Shown: positions 63,504 through 64,000 of the stretch, in pieces
Position numbering within the stretch: position 1 is the first letter of the stretch
Layout of the letters: each line of letters starts with the position of its first letter
Assembly: GCF_019665765.1 (NCBI RefSeq)
Contig: NZ_CP081150.1
Location: 1,116,001 to 1,180,000 of the forward strand
DNA: 64,000 nucleotides
Reading direction: 5' to 3'
From: Deefgea tanakiae
Lineage (GTDB): Bacteria; Pseudomonadota; Gammaproteobacteria; Burkholderiales; Chitinibacteraceae
The notes under the pieces: generated by a model
Seen by the model: only the letters and a program-made list of their open reading frames with translations
Database searches by the model: none
Told to the model about the DNA's origin: nothing
Made by a program: the position numbers and the translations under genes

Positions 63504-63830
63504 ATGAAATTTGAAGAATCAATCAAAATTTGTTTTAGTAAATATGCTGATTTTAAGGGTCGTGCAATTCGTTCTGAATTTTGGTGGTTTGTACTCTTTA
63601 CGACTTTGGCGAGCTTAGCTTTGTCGATGGCCAGCGAAACAGCGTCTGCCATTTTCTCGGTTGCAACCTTGTTACCTTATTTGGCCGTTGGTGCACGTCG
63701 CTTGCACGATACCAATCGGAGTGGTTGGTGGCAGTTGATTTGGATTGTGCCTTTGATTGGCTGGATCATCTTGATTATTTGGATGGCGCAAGAGAGTACG
63801 GGCGAAAATCGCTTTGATAATGAGGTTTGA
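63504..63830 (+). CDS. DUF805 inner-membrane protein
   Basis: A 108-residue protein of the DUF805 family: the opening KFEESIKICFSKYADFKGRAIRSEFWWF, three hydrophobic segments (WWFVLFTTLASLALSM, SVATLLPYLAVGA, WWQLIWIVPLIGWIILIIW) and the conserved ARRLHDTNRSGWW. Function is unknown. It lies 67 bases after ftsK and ends at a terminator. Confidence 0.9.
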   Translation: MKFEESIKICFSKYADFKGRAIRSEFWWFVLFTTLASLALSMASETASAIFSVATLLPYLAVGARRLHDTNRSGWWQLIWIVPLIGWIILIIWMAQESTGENRFDNEV

Positions 63831-63855
63831 TCTTCGGTACGTTTTTATCAGGTAG

Positions 63856-63890
63856 AAACAAGACCTGCACGATGCAGGTCTTGTTTTTTT
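63856..63890. terminator. Bidirectional terminator after the DUF805 gene
   Basis: Perfect arms AAACAAGACCTGCA (63856-63869) / TGCAGGTCTTGTTT (63873-63886), CGA loop, T-run to 63890. The A-rich left arm would also serve the minus-strand gene at 63897. Confidence 0.9.
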
Positions 63891-63896
63891 TGCTGT

Positions 63897-64000
63897 TTAT
63901 TTTTTGCCAATGCGGATATTGAGCGCGGGCGCCACTTCTGTTTTGAGGGTGGCCGCGAGTTGATCGGCTGCAGCGCCTATTCTTGCTGCATTTTTTGCTG
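63897..64000 (-). CDS. C-terminal fragment of an unidentified protein
   Basis: Open minus-strand frame that ends at TAA (63897-63899) and runs off the window. The last 33 residues read AKNAARIGAAADQLAATLKT followed by EVAPALNIRIGKK. It is supported by its position just beyond a bidirectional terminator and by the absence of stops. The fragment is too short to name a family. Confidence 0.5.
   Translation of the reverse strand, partial: AKNAARIGAAADQLAATLKTEVAPALNIRIGKK

Noticed and set aside
1-64000. CRISPR arrays, tRNA or rRNA genes, insertion sequences, prophage genes
   Set aside because: No evenly spaced direct repeats, no tRNA-like cloverleaf with a T-loop motif noticed, and no transposase, integrase or phage structural proteins among the frames read.

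Overview
The window is a compact stretch of Gram-negative bacterial chromosome. The gene set (RpoE-RseA-RseB-RseC-MucD next to LepA-LepB-Rnc-Era-RecO, TamA/TamB, FadL, a phasin, DarP, RatA/RnfH) and the protein sequences suggest a betaproteobacterium, most likely Neisseriales (Chitinibacteraceae/Chromobacteriaceae-like). That placement is inferred from protein resemblance, not from a database search. No phage, IS transposase, CRISPR array, tRNA or rRNA gene was seen, and genes are densely packed with many 4-base ATGA overlaps.

Layout. 1-1157 (-): 5' part of nadB, cut by the window edge. 1303-11216 (+): envelope-stress sigma factor rpoE with rseA, rseB, rseC and the periplasmic protease mucD, a small glutaredoxin-like protein and a terminator, then lepA, lepB, a DUF4845 protein, rnc, era and recO. 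11511-13622 (+): a SpoIIAA-like protein and a 570-aa protein of unknown function. 13664-15509 (-): mog, a HAD phosphatase and darP. 15586-18023 (+): pmbA/tldE, a 3-methyladenine DNA glycosylase and a phasin. 18069-19028 (-): a class 1A dihydroorotate dehydrogenase. A marR gene and an aminotransferase gene diverge around a clear inverted-repeat operator. 20825-23258: a TPP riboswitch followed by thiM-thiE-thiD. 23359-29152 (-): a small membrane protein, two tandem beta-lactamase-fold serine hydrolases, an AraC/GyrI-like regulator and a branched-chain amino-acid binding lipoprotein. 29428-31882: radC, coaBC and dut. 32019-35918 (-): ahpF, ahpC, a CHAD protein and a HAD hydrolase. 35975-37701 (+): a YchJ-like protein and an LRR-protein kinase.

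37820-46187 (+) is a fatty-acid beta-oxidation cluster: a PsrA-like TetR regulator with its own operator, then fadE, fadL, fadB (dehydrogenase-hydratase fusion) and fadA, interrupted by a 144-bp palindromic element. A chalcone-isomerase-like protein follows, then an AT-rich region that holds a possible 30-codon small gene with its own terminator. 47430-53080 (+): tamA-tamB. comF (-) and bioB (+) follow. 55004-57868 (-) is a copper-export cluster copA-copZ-csoR-like with two operator-like repeats at the copA start. rnfH and ratA (-) diverge from dnaB (+), which is followed by a cupin gene, a soluble FtsK-type translocase and a DUF805 membrane protein. The window ends in a partial minus-strand gene.

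The signals most worth a second look are the small-ORF transcript at 47044-47350, the LRR-kinase fusion, the copper regulator that lacks two of three canonical ligands together with a possibly leaderless copA, the 144-bp palindrome between fadB and fadA, the FtsK lacking its membrane domain, and the class 1A dihydroorotate dehydrogenase.
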